Positions 25,406 to 36,058 of a stretch of 64,000 nucleotides of DNA are shown here, in pieces. Each line of letters starts with the position of its first letter. The first letter of the stretch is position 1. The notes beneath the pieces were generated by a model that was not told the DNA's origin, did not search any database, and saw nothing but the letters and a program-made list of their open reading frames with translations. Origin of the DNA: Pseudomonas sp. URMO17WK12:I2 (GTDB taxonomy: Bacteria; Pseudomonadota; Gammaproteobacteria; Pseudomonadales; Pseudomonadaceae); NCBI RefSeq assembly GCF_003253735.1, contig NZ_QKYW01000008.1:132990-196989 (forward strand). Direction: 5' to 3'. A program made the translations under genes and the position numbers.

Positions 25406-25931
25406 GTGCTCCCGATTTTTGAACAGCCCGTCCTCTATCGATCAGTGATCGACATGCCGTGAGGTCGGTATGGAATGCCCCTTGCAGGGCGCAGACCTGC
25501 GCGATGGCGCAGGACTCTGCCTCAGGCCCTAGCCATCGGCGAATAGGTGGCGCGCAGGTATCGAGATGAATGCGGCGGAGCGGGCGTGGGTGCCCGGAAC
25601 ACGGTGTGCGGGTGACGTGAAGGCTGGCTTCATGGTGCGACCTTTTTTGTTTTTATAAGGCTTTGTTGTCATACAACAGTGGCGGCGATTATCGACAGCT
25701 CCCAATCGGCTTGTCAACGCAGGCCGATGAAAAGATCGCCTGTTATGTCCATCTGAGCCTGGTCATTACTCACTACCTATATCCAAAGCCCTGTGGATAG
25801 TGGCTTCCAGGTTATAGCGGGGCGTTCCTGAAGGTTTGCCCACGTCGCCGCGCGCATGGCCGGCAGGCGGCCTCGCCAGTTGACTGATGTTATGCGATAA
25901 CAGATGACGACATCAAAGCAAGAGAAACGAC
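25399..25931. other. 533-bp divergent region between porin and isomerase genes
   Basis: This holds both promoters. A 34-codon minus-strand frame (ATG 25633 to stop 25529, MKPAFTSPAHRVPG...) has AAAAGG upstream and A/C-rich sequence before it. It might be a leader peptide for the porin transcript, but nothing else supports it. A perfect dyad lies near the isomerase start (listed separately). Confidence 0.45.
25888..25902. promoter_or_regulatory. Palindrome upstream of the CHMI-type isomerase gene
   Basis: TGTTAT-GCG-ATAACA is a perfect 6-bp dyad with a 3-bp centre, ending 29 bp before the isomerase start. Candidate operator of an unidentified regulator; size and position suit a MarR- or GntR-type protein. 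Confidence 0.45.
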
Positions 25932-26288
25932 ATGCCACATTGCCTGATCGAAGCTTCCCGCTCCCTGCTGCAAACCGTAGGCGGTAGCGAATTGGTGACG
26001 AGGATTCACGCGGCCGCCATGGGCAGCGGATTGTTCAAGGAAGGGGAGGTGAAGGTGCGGCTAAGCCTTTACGATCACTTCACGGTCGGCGCAAGTGAGG
26101 AAGATTTCGTGCACGTGATCTTCTACCTGCTGGCCGGTCGTAGCGACGAGCAGAAGAAAGCGCTGTCCATGGCCATCGTGCGCTCGCTGCTGGAGCGCCT
26201 GCCGGCGGTTCAAAGCTTGTCGGTAGATGTACGTGACATGCGCCGCGAAGCGTTCAGCAACCGGCGCAATTGCCTGGACGCCGGCTGA
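25932..26288 (+). CDS. 5-carboxymethyl-2-hydroxymuconate delta-isomerase-like protein
   Basis: 118 residues, tautomerase superfamily, CHMI family. The catalytic N-terminal proline follows Met directly (MPHCLIEAS), and the family stretches VKVRLSLYDHFTVGASEEDFVHVIFYLLAGR and RREAFSNRRNCLD are present. The family isomerises an intermediate of homoprotocatechuate (4-hydroxyphenylacetate) meta-cleavage, but none of the other hpc/hpa genes is in the window, so its substrate here may differ. ATG 25932 follows AAGAGAAACGAC. Confidence 0.85.
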   Translation: MPHCLIEASRSLLQTVGGSELVTRIHAAAMGSGLFKEGEVKVRLSLYDHFTVGASEEDFVHVIFYLLAGRSDEQKKALSMAIVRSLLERLPAVQSLSVDVRDMRREAFSNRRNCLDAG

Positions 26289-26295
26289 GCGCAAA

Positions 26296-26318
26296 GGGGC
26301 GGCAAATATTGCCGCCCC
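26296..26318. terminator. Hairpin between convergent isomerase and gcvT genes
   Basis: A perfect 8-bp GC stem GGGGCGGC-aaatatt-GCCGCCCC. Only a short T run (TTT) follows on the minus strand, so it may be a weak terminator or mRNA 3'-end stabiliser. Confidence 0.6.
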
Positions 26319-26325
26319 ACACGGC

Positions 26326-27447
26326 TTAACCGCGGTAGTAACGCTGCGCCACGAAAGGCGTTTTGGCGACTTTCATGGCGACGCGCTTGCCGCGCACCAG
26401 GGCCCAGACTTCGCTGTCCACGGCCGCGTGGCTGCTCTGCAGGTAACCCATGGCCAGCGGCGCGCCCAGGCTCGGGCCAAACCCGCCACTGCAGACCTGG
26501 CCGATGACTTCGCCCGCGGCGTTGACCAGCTCGGCACCTTCGCGTACCGGCGTGCGCTCCTGGGGCAGCAGGCCGACGCGTTTGCGAGCGACGCCATCGC
26601 GCTGCTGGGCGAAGATCCGCTCGGCGCCCGGAAAACCGCCCGGGCGAGCGCCGTCGGCGCGGCGTGCCTTGGAGATCGCCCACAGCAGGCTGGCCTCGAT
26701 CGGCGTGGTGTCGGTGCTCATGTCGTGGCCATACAGGCACAGGCCGGCTTCCAGGCGCAGCGAGTCACGGGCGCCGAGACCGATGGGCTGCACTTCCGGC
26801 TCGGCCAGCAGGCTGCGTGCCAGTGCTTCGGCATGGTTGGCGGGCACGGAAATCTCGAAGCCATCCTCGCCGGTATAGCCGGAGCGGCTGACGTAGCAGT
26901 TGACACCGAGCAGGCGCACGGGCTTGAACTGCATGAAAGTCATCTTCGCCACTTCCGGTGCCAGGCGGGCCAGTACCTCGACCGCCTTGGGGCCTTGCAG
27001 GGCGAGCAGGGCACGTTCGAAGCGCGATTCGATCTGGCACTGACTGGCGATGCGTTGCTGCAGGTGCATCAGGTCCTGATGCTTGCAGGCCGCGTTGACC
27101 ACCAGGAACAACGTGTCATCGCCCAGGTTGGCGACCATCAGGTCGTCGAGGATGCCGCCGTTTTCATCGGTGAACATGGCATAGCGCTGCATGCCGACCG
27201 GCAGGTCGGCGATATCCACCGGCACCAGGCTTTCCAGTGCCTTGGCCGCACCGGCGCCACGCAGGATGATCTGGCCCATGTGCGAGACGTCGAACAGGCC
27301 GGCGGCTTCACGGGTATGCAGGTGTTCCTTCATCACACCGAGCGGGTACTGCACCGGCATTTCGTAACCGGCGAACGGCACCATGCGGGCACCGAGTTCC
27401 AGGTGCAGGGCATGGAGTGGGGTTTTCGCCAGGATTTCAGCGGTCAT
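26326..27447 (-). CDS. gcvT: Aminomethyltransferase, glycine cleavage T protein
   Basis: 373 residues. The folate-binding and core motifs include PFAGYEMPVQYPLGVMKEHLHTREAAGLFDVSHMGQI, FEISVPANHAEALARSLL, LGARDSLRLEAGLCLYGHDM and the C-terminal barrel domain with PFVAQRYYRG. T protein transfers the methylene group from the lipoyl arm of GcvH to tetrahydrofolate and releases ammonia. It lies 98 bp after gcvP; that gap contains a GCCCGCG-acagca-CGCGGGC hairpin (27477-27496) that might modulate gcvT expression. Last gene of the gcvHPT operon. Confidence 0.97.
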   Translation of the reverse strand: MTAEILAKTPLHALHLELGARMVPFAGYEMPVQYPLGVMKEHLHTREAAGLFDVSHMGQIILRGAGAAKALESLVPVDIADLPVGMQRYAMFTDENGGILDDLMVANLGDDTLFLVVNAACKHQDLMHLQQRIASQCQIESRFERALLALQGPKAVEVLARLAPEVAKMTFMQFKPVRLLGVNCYVSRSGYTGEDGFEISVPANHAEALARSLLAEPEVQPIGLGARDSLRLEAGLCLYGHDMSTDTTPIEASLLWAISKARRADGARPGGFPGAERIFAQQRDGVARKRVGLLPQERTPVREGAELVNAAGEVIGQVCSGGFGPSLGAPLAMGYLQSSHAAVDSEVWALVRGKRVAMKVAKTPFVAQRYYRG

Positions 27448-27545
27448 GGCGCTCTCCTAAATAGAGGCTGTGAACGGCCCGCGACAGCACGCGGGCGTCG
27501 TATAAGAGGCGTCGGCTGCCGAACGAACCGGCAGCCGCAGCGCGA

Positions 27546-30398
27546 TCAGGCGTCCTGATAGGCTTCGATCGGCGGGCAGGCGCAGACCAGGTTGCGGTCG
27601 CCGAACACGTTGTCGACACGGCCCACGGGTGGCCAGTACTTGCCGTCGATCAGGCTGCGGGTCGGGTAGACCGCCTGTTCGCGGCTGTACGGGTGCGTCC
27701 ATTCACCCACCAGCTCGGCGGCGGTGTGCGGAGCGTTCTTCAGCGGGTTGTCGTCGGCGTGCAGCTGGCCGCGCTCGACCGCGCGAATCTCTTCGCGAAT
27801 GGCAATCATGGCGTCGCAGAAACGGTCCAGCTCCTGCTTGGATTCGCTCTCGGTCGGCTCGATCATCAGCGTGCCGGCCACCGGGAAGGACATGGTCGGG
27901 GCGTGGAAGCCGAAGTCGATCAGGCGCTTGGCCACGTCGTCGACGCTGATGCCGCTGCTGTCCTTGAGCGGGCGCAGGTCGAGGATGCACTCGTGGGCCA
28001 CCAGGCCGCCTTCACCGCTGTACAGCACCGGATAGTGCTCTTCCAGGCGACGGGCGATGTAGTTGGCGTTGAGGATCGCCATCTGTGATGCCAGGCGCAG
28101 GCCGGTGCCGCCCATCATGCGGATGTACATCCAGGTGATCGGCAGGATGCTGGCGCTGCCGAACGGTGCGGCGCTGACCGCACCCTCCTTGCGTGCCATG
28201 TGCCCGTGGCCGGGCAGGAATGGCGCCAGGTGGGCCTTCACGCCGATCGGGCCGACACCCGGGCCGCCACCGCCGTGGGGGATGCAGAAGGTCTTGTGCA
28301 GGTTGAGGTGGGACACGTCGCCGCCGAACTTGCCGGGGGCGCAGAGGCCGACCATGGCGTTCATGTTGGCGCCGTCGATATACACCTGGCCGCCGTTGTC
28401 GTGAACGATGGCGCAGATCTCGCGGATGCCTTCCTCGAACACGCCGTGGGTGGACGGATAGGTGATCATGATCGCCGCCAGCTGGTCACGGTGCTGTTCG
28501 GCCTTGGCGCGCAGGTCGTCGATGTCGACGTTGCCGCGGGCGTCGCAGGCGGTCACCACCACGCGCATGCCGGCCATATGGGCGGTGGCCGGGTTGGTGC
28601 CGTGGGCCGATTGCGGGATAAGGCAGATGTCGCGCTTGTCGTCGCCGCGACTGTGGTGATAAGCGCGGATCGCCAGCAGGCCGGCGTATTCACCCTGGGA
28701 GCCGGCGTTGGGCTGCAGCGACACGGCGTCGTAACCGGTGGCGGCACAGAGCATGGCTTCCAGCTCGTCGGTCAGCTCCTGGTAGCCTGCGCTCTGTTCG
28801 GCCGGGGCGAAGGGGTGCAGGTTGCCGAACTCGGCCCAGGTGATCGGGATCATCTCGCTGGCGGCATTCAGCTTCATGGTGCAGGAGCCCAGCGGGATCA
28901 TGCTGCGGTCCAGGGCCAGATCCTTGTCGGCGAGCTTGCGCAGGTAGCGCATCAACTCGGTTTCCGAGTGGTAGCGGTTGAATACCGGGTGCTCGAGAAT
29001 CGCCGACTGGCGCAGCTGTGCGGCAGGCAGGCTGTTGTCTGCCCCGGCGGCCAGTGCGGTGAAGTCCGGCGCGGGCTTGCCATCAGCGAACAGCGACCAG
29101 AGTTGTTCGATATCCGCCTGGGTGGTGGTTTCATCGAACGACAGGCCGAGGCGCTCGGCATCCACTTCACGCAGGTTGATGCAGGCGGCGCGGGCTTTCT
29201 CGTGCAGGGCGGCGGTCTGCGCACCGGTGCGCAGGGTGACGGTATCGAAGAACGCCTGCTGCTCGACCGCAAGGCCGAGGCTCTGCACGCCGCGAGCAAA
29301 GATCAGGGTCAATTGGTGGACGCGCTGGGCGATCCGCGTCAGCCCCTGCGGGCCGTGGTAGACGGCGTACATGGCGGCGATGTTGGCCAACAGCACCTGG
29401 GCGGTACAGATGTTGCTGGTGGCCTTCTCGCGGCGGATGTGCTGTTCGCGGGTCTGCATGGCCAGGCGCAGGGCCGGGTTACCGAAGCGGTCTACCGACA
29501 GGCCGACCAAGCGGCCCGGCATGTCGCGCTTGAAGGCGTCACGGGTGGCGAAGTAGGCAGCGTGGGGGCCACCGAAACCCAGGGGCACGCCAAAGCGCTG
29601 GGCGCTGCCCAGGGCCACGTCGGCACCGAATTCGCCCGGCGCCTGCAGCAGCGTCAGGGCCAGCAGGTCGGCGGCGACGGCGACCAGGGCGTTGGCGGCA
29701 TGGAAACGCTCGACCACTTCGCGGTAGTCGAAGATGTCACCGTTGCTCGCCGGGTATTGCAGCAGGGCACCAAAGAAGGTGCTGGCATCGTCGATGGCGG
29801 TTTCGTCACCCACCACCACTTCGATGCCCAGGGGCTCGGCGCGGGTGCGCAACACGTCGAGGGTTTGCGGGTGGCAGTGCCGGGAGGCGAAGAAGGCATT
29901 GGCGGCTTTGTTCTTCGACAGGCGTTTGCAGAAGGTCATGGCTTCGGCGGCAGCGGTGCCTTCATCGAGCAGCGAGGCGTTGGCGATTGGCAGGCCGGTC
30001 AGGTCGCTGATCAGGGTCTGGAAGTTGAGCAGCGACTCCAGGCGACCCTGGGAAATCTCCGGCTGGTAGGGCGTATAGGCGGTGTACCAGGCCGGGTTTT
30101 CCAGCAGGTTGCGCAGGATCGGCGACGGCGTGTGAGTGCCGTAGTACCCCTGGCCGATGTAGTTGCGAAACAGTTTGTTCTTGCCAGCGATGGCCTTGAT
30201 GGCAGCCAGGGCCTCGGCTTCGCTCTGGCCGTCGCCGGCCGGCAGCACGCTGGAGCCCTTGATGCTGCCTGGAATCACGCTGGCGGTCAGCGCGTCGAGG
30301 TCGCTGAAACCGAGGGTTTCCAGCATGGTGGCGGTATCTTGTGCGCGCGGGCCGATATGCCGGGCGATGAATTCGTTGCGGGTGGTCAAGTCAGTCAT
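27546..30398 (-). CDS. gcvP: Glycine dehydrogenase (decarboxylating), P protein
   Basis: 950 residues, the single-chain form (fused alpha and beta halves), full length. The PLP lysine lies in HLNLHKTFCIPHGGGGPG, preceded by YIDGANMNAMVG; the glycine-rich PHGGGGPGVGP loop follows. It decarboxylates glycine and passes the aminomethyl group to lipoyl-GcvH. It starts 9 bp after the gcvH stop and shares its transcript. Confidence 0.98.
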   Translation of the reverse strand: MTDLTTRNEFIARHIGPRAQDTATMLETLGFSDLDALTASVIPGSIKGSSVLPAGDGQSEAEALAAIKAIAGKNKLFRNYIGQGYYGTHTPSPILRNLLENPAWYTAYTPYQPEISQGRLESLLNFQTLISDLTGLPIANASLLDEGTAAAEAMTFCKRLSKNKAANAFFASRHCHPQTLDVLRTRAEPLGIEVVVGDETAIDDASTFFGALLQYPASNGDIFDYREVVERFHAANALVAVAADLLALTLLQAPGEFGADVALGSAQRFGVPLGFGGPHAAYFATRDAFKRDMPGRLVGLSVDRFGNPALRLAMQTREQHIRREKATSNICTAQVLLANIAAMYAVYHGPQGLTRIAQRVHQLTLIFARGVQSLGLAVEQQAFFDTVTLRTGAQTAALHEKARAACINLREVDAERLGLSFDETTTQADIEQLWSLFADGKPAPDFTALAAGADNSLPAAQLRQSAILEHPVFNRYHSETELMRYLRKLADKDLALDRSMIPLGSCTMKLNAASEMIPITWAEFGNLHPFAPAEQSAGYQELTDELEAMLCAATGYDAVSLQPNAGSQGEYAGLLAIRAYHHSRGDDKRDICLIPQSAHGTNPATAHMAGMRVVVTACDARGNVDIDDLRAKAEQHRDQLAAIMITYPSTHGVFEEGIREICAIVHDNGGQVYIDGANMNAMVGLCAPGKFGGDVSHLNLHKTFCIPHGGGGPGVGPIGVKAHLAPFLPGHGHMARKEGAVSAAPFGSASILPITWMYIRMMGGTGLRLASQMAILNANYIARRLEEHYPVLYSGEGGLVAHECILDLRPLKDSSGISVDDVAKRLIDFGFHAPTMSFPVAGTLMIEPTESESKQELDRFCDAMIAIREEIRAVERGQLHADDNPLKNAPHTAAELVGEWTHPYSREQAVYPTRSLIDGKYWPPVGRVDNVFGDRNLVCACPPIEAYQDA

Positions 30399-30407
30399 GG
30401 GGTTCTC

Positions 30408-30791
30408 TCACGCGTCGGCTTTGGCGTTGAGCAGGCGCTCGTAGGCGTCCTGATCGAGCAGGCCGGCCACGGCATTGGCGTCGGCTGGGCGGAAGCGGAA
30501 GAACCAGCCCTGGCCAAGCGGTTCGGCATTGACCAGCTCGGGGCTGGCTTCGAGCTCCGGGTTGACTTCGACCACTTCACCGTCGAGCGGCATGCCGATA
30601 TTGCTGGCGGCTTTCACGGATTCCAGCACCGCCACTTCGTCGCCAGCGGCATAGGCCTGCAGGTCAGGCAACTGCACGAATACCACGTCACCCAGTGCGT
30701 CTTGAGCGTAGGCGGTGATCCCTACAGTGACCAGGCCATTGGCTTCCTGACGCAGCCATTCGTGTTCGGTGGTGAAACGCAATTCGCTCAT
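30408..30791 (-). CDS. gcvH: Glycine cleavage H protein
   Basis: 127 residues, standard length. TTEHEWLRQEANGLVTVGITAYAQDALGDVVFVQLP is the N-terminal hybrid-motif region, and the lipoylated lysine is K60 in LESVKAASN. The C-terminal GQGWFFRFRPADANAVAGLLDQDAYERLL is typical. First gene of gcvH-gcvP-gcvT. A sigma-54 promoter lies 60 bp upstream and two TyrR-like boxes further out, so the operon is probably induced by glycine through an enhancer-binding protein. Confidence 0.98.
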   Translation of the reverse strand: MSELRFTTEHEWLRQEANGLVTVGITAYAQDALGDVVFVQLPDLQAYAAGDEVAVLESVKAASNIGMPLDGEVVEVNPELEASPELVNAEPLGQGWFFRFRPADANAVAGLLDQDAYERLLNAKADA

Positions 30792-30851
30792 GGGGGCTCC
30801 CTTGTTGGTCTATGTGCCCATCTGTGTAGGCGTGTTTAGTGGAAGCTATTT

Positions 30852-30867
30852 AGCAAAGTCGGTGCCA
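30852..30867 (-). promoter_or_regulatory. Sigma-54 promoter of gcvHPT
   Basis: On the minus strand the sequence is TGGCAC-CGACT-TTGCT, a perfect match to the -24/-12 consensus TGGCAC-N5-TTGCW. The predicted start near 30840 leaves a leader of about 50 nt before gcvH. An AT-rich stretch of about 50 bp lies upstream (30868-30915), suitable for bending. Confidence 0.82.
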
Positions 30868-30928
30868 TTAAATTTTTTGCTTTAAAAACAATGGCTTATA
30901 TTTAATTATGGTATCTGGTCAGGCTCTA

Positions 30929-30946
30929 TGTATTGATTTCGATACA
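30929..30946. promoter_or_regulatory. TyrR-like enhancer box 1 upstream of gcvH
   Basis: TGTATTGATTTCGATACA has the TGTAnn-N6-nnTACA dyad of TyrR/PhhR-class boxes (18 bp). It is centred about 97 bp upstream of the predicted sigma-54 start. Its reverse-oriented near-copy lies at 31028 (16 of 18 bases identical). Confidence 0.62.
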
Positions 30947-31027
30947 GGCGTGTCGGCAAACTAAGCCCAGCCCCTGTCGGCCAGGGGGATGTCGTCAGGC
31001 GCTATGTGTGTGTCGTATTGAGTACGG

Positions 31028-31045
31028 TGTATTAAAATCAATACA
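31028..31045. promoter_or_regulatory. TyrR-like enhancer box 2 upstream of gcvH
   Basis: TGTATT-AAAATC-AATACA is a perfect 6-bp dyad with N6, centred 99 bp upstream of box 1. A weaker half-site (CGTATTGAGTACG) lies at 31013-31025. The two boxes fit the layout of enhancer sites for a TyrR-type activator. Confidence 0.62.
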
Positions 31046-31083
31046 TTGAGCCTGCATGCTGAGTGTTGCTCGCGGCTGGGGCC

Positions 31084-31887
31084 TCAATGCAGCGCGGGTT
31101 GCGCGCTCGATTGGCGCAGGCGATCGCCCAGTTTCAGGCGCAGGGCAGGGTCTTCGCACAACAGCAGAGCACGCTGCACATCGAAGCGCTCCGCATGGGA
31201 GCAATCCAGGTGCCGGTAAAGGTCAGCCCTGGCCAGGTGATCGTTGAGGTTGGGCGGCGCCAGTTGCAGTACCCGTTCCGCGTCCTTCAGGGCGCTAAGG
31301 TAATCTTCGGCCTGGGCGTGCAGATGGCGCAGGTTGCGCGACAGGCGCACGATCATGCTGCGAGCATCGCACCCCAGCATGTGCTCGGCGCTCAGCTGGG
31401 CATGGGGGCCGAGATAGCGCAGCAGTAACTCCCGGCAATCTCGAGTGTACAGCCGGCGGCCGCCACAGGGGTCGAGCAGGTGATCGGCGCCAGGCACGCG
31501 CAGCAGGAAATAGCCGGGAAAGCTGACGCCCTGCAGCGGGATCTCGAGGCGGCGCGCCAGCTCCAGGGCGATCAGCGCAATGCTCAGCGGCTGGCCGCGC
31601 CGCCGTTGCAGCACCTTGTGCAGCAGCGCGGCCTGCGGCTGTACCGGGCTGTCGTCATCGTCATGGAAATGCAGGTCGCTGAGGCGACGCAACAAGGGTT
31701 GTGCCAGTTCCTGAGGCGCAAAGCTGGGCAGGCTGGCATCGACCTGCTGCTTGAGATTCTCCAGTTCGCCCATTAGCCGTTGGGGCTGCACCGTCGGGTC
31801 GTGCTCGGCAGCGACCCAGAGGGCGGCTTCGAAAAGCGCCGGCTGTTCGGCATTCAGACAGGCAAGACAGTGATCGCGCGCGCTCAT
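31084..31887 (-). CDS. SirB1-family transglutaminase-like / TPR protein
   Basis: 267 residues from ATG 31887, with GGAGG well placed upstream. The N-terminal two thirds match the SirB1/transglutaminase-like family: LLHKVLQRRRGQPLSIALIALELARRLEIPLQGVSFPGYFLLRV, then DPCGGRRLYTRDCRELLLRYLG. The last about 80 residues form a TPR-like helical region (YLSALKDAERVLQLAPPNLNDHLARADLYRHL). The canonical transglutaminase Cys-His-Asp triad is not evident, as is usual for this branch. Cellular role unknown; divergent from nothing and read toward the gcvH upstream sites. Confidence 0.78.
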   Translation of the reverse strand: MSARDHCLACLNAEQPALFEAALWVAAEHDPTVQPQRLMGELENLKQQVDASLPSFAPQELAQPLLRRLSDLHFHDDDDSPVQPQAALLHKVLQRRRGQPLSIALIALELARRLEIPLQGVSFPGYFLLRVPGADHLLDPCGGRRLYTRDCRELLLRYLGPHAQLSAEHMLGCDARSMIVRLSRNLRHLHAQAEDYLSALKDAERVLQLAPPNLNDHLARADLYRHLDCSHAERFDVQRALLLCEDPALRLKLGDRLRQSSAQPALH

Positions 31888-31981
31888 GGTCACCTCCCGG
31901 GGGATGAGCCTGTTTTAGCTGCGCGCGCGCCGCACGTCCAGTGCGCAAAAGCGAGGAGATGTTAATTACAGTACCGGGCAG

Positions 31982-32245
31982 TCACTGCGCTTCCGGTTGG
32001 CTGCCCAGTTCGCCGAGGGCGTCGGGCTGGTTCTTGAAGGCCTTGGCGAACACATCGCGATTCCTGGCCATGTAGATGCCCAGCTCCTCGCCCTGATCAT
32101 CGCTGAGCGACGGTACGGCCTTCTGCAGCACCTCGCTGAGCAGCTCGGCAAGCTCCAGCATCTTGTCATGACGATCTGCTTCGGCCTTATCCATAAACAA
32201 ACGCTCCGGATCGCGACTGCTGCGGTACACCACTTCGACGGCCAT
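31982..32245 (-). CDS. yebG: YebG-family DNA-damage-inducible protein
   Basis: 87 residues. MAVEVVYRSSRDPERLFMDKAEADRHDKMLELAELL is the YebG signature; E. coli YebG is an SOS protein of similar length and unknown biochemical activity. An intact LexA box (32282-32297) lies 37 bp upstream of the start, so damage-inducible expression is directly supported by the sequence. Confidence 0.92.
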   Translation of the reverse strand: MAVEVVYRSSRDPERLFMDKAEADRHDKMLELAELLSEVLQKAVPSLSDDQGEELGIYMARNRDVFAKAFKNQPDALGELGSQPEAQ

Positions 32246-32281
32246 TCATCACCTCTACGCCTTCGCTGATAATTAAGAATA

Positions 32282-32297
32282 CTGTTCATTCATACAG
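32282..32297. promoter_or_regulatory. LexA (SOS) box of yebG
   Basis: CTGTTCATTCATACAG has the CTG-N10-CAG architecture with an AT-rich centre typical of gammaproteobacterial SOS boxes, 37 bp upstream of yebG. Confidence 0.82.
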
Positions 32298-32528
32298 TTG
32301 TGGCAAGCATAATCAACTGGCCTGCTTTTGAACAGCGTAAACCTGTGCTGGCGAGGGTGCGCGACATCCTGTCGCGCGCTTGCGAGTTGATTGCATGTGT
32401 CTTTGGCGCGCCGGTGCGCATCTGTGTGCCATCGCAGCCGGTTCGCTGGTCTTGTTCCTGCATGGGAATGTCATGCGCGCGCGTCATGATCACGGCGCCA
32501 GGCTGCATCAATTGGAAAGGGGAATACC

Positions 32529-33002
32529 ATGAAGTGGGTGGACGACAGCCGCAAGCGGATGCACAAGGGTGCGAACTCGATCGGTAATCTGTTCGTCGAA
32601 GGCTTTCATTACATGGGCCTGTTCGCCATCGGGGCGGCGACCGCCTGGGCATCGATCGCCGCGTTCCTGGGCATGGTGGACAAGGGCACTGCCAGCGTGG
32701 ACGACATTCTGCTGCTGTTCATCTACCTGGAGCTGGGGGCGATGGTCGGCATCTATTTCAAGACCAACCATCTGCCGATCCGCTTCTTGCTGTACATCGC
32801 CATCACGGCGCTGACCCGCTACCTGATTGGCGACGTGTCCCATCACAAGGCGCCGGATATCGGCCTGCTGTATCTGTGCGGCGGGATCTTCTTTCTGGCG
32901 CTGTCGGTGCTGGCGGTGCGCTTCGCGTCGTACAAGTTCCCGTCCAGCAAGGCCATCGACTCCACCGGAGAAGTGGTCGGCGACAATTACAGCGAGCGCT
33001 GA
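32529..33002 (+). CDS. psiE: PsiE-family inner-membrane protein
   Basis: 157 residues with four predicted membrane helices. FVEGFHYMGLFAIGAATAWASIAAFLGM, DDILLLFIYLELGAMVGIYFKTNHLPIRFLLYIAITALTRYLIG and LYLCGGIFFLALSVLAVRFASYKFP are typical of the phosphate-starvation-inducible PsiE family. The function is unknown. Start ATG 32529 follows AAAGGGGAA. No pho box was searched with confidence. Confidence 0.85.
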   Translation: MKWVDDSRKRMHKGANSIGNLFVEGFHYMGLFAIGAATAWASIAAFLGMVDKGTASVDDILLLFIYLELGAMVGIYFKTNHLPIRFLLYIAITALTRYLIGDVSHHKAPDIGLLYLCGGIFFLALSVLAVRFASYKFPSSKAIDSTGEVVGDNYSER

Positions 33003-33008
33003 CGGGGG

Positions 33009-35642
<2,634 letters not shown>

Positions 35643-35749
35643 CGGGCGGGCTCTGTGGGGACGGGGCGAGGTTCGGCATGGCACTGTGGAAACGATGGCA
35701 AGCCGCCGATGGTCTCACAGCTGGCCGGGCAATGGCAGCACCTGGCGGC

Positions 35750-35995
35750 TCAGGTGCGTTCGGCGGGCGCTTCGGTCTTGATGGCGCCACGAATGTTCAT
35801 CGCGCCCAGGCACAGTTGCAGCACGATCAATGCGTAGGCGTGGCTGTAAAGCCCCCAGGCGATCCACAGCAGGTTGCTGGCCATGAACACCCAGAAGCCC
35901 AGGTTGCGGCGGCGACGCTGCTTGGAGGCGACCAGCCAGGCGGCGATGACGGTGATCAGCATGGCTGGCCATTGCAGCCAGTCGAGGTATTCCAT
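35750..35995 (-). CDS. Small three-helix membrane protein
   Basis: 81 residues with three hydrophobic segments (LQWPAMLITVIAAWLVA, LGFWVFMASNLLWIAWGLY, YALIVLQLCLGAMNIRGAI). The layout, with a central W..N...W segment, recalls short transporter-like proteins of the SemiSWEET/PnuC type, but the match is too weak to name. Function unknown. Confidence 0.65.
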   Translation of the reverse strand: MEYLDWLQWPAMLITVIAAWLVASKQRRRRNLGFWVFMASNLLWIAWGLYSHAYALIVLQLCLGAMNIRGAIKTEAPAERT

Positions 35996-36058
35996 AAGGC
36001 ATCCACAAACTGAGGGTACTCTGTAGCGACCGGTAGCCTGGCGCGGACGTTCGACCTT

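Noticed and set aside
28200..30839. Very long plus-strand reading frame (879 codons) opposite gcvP and gcvH
   Set aside because: It is an antisense shadow of high-GC coding sequence; gcvP and gcvH on the minus strand have complete family motifs, and the frame shows no recognisable domain.
30792..31083. Glycine riboswitch upstream of gcvH
   Set aside because: I looked for the tandem aptamer pattern. The gap instead carries a sigma-54 promoter and dyads, and the leader after the inferred start is only about 50 nt.
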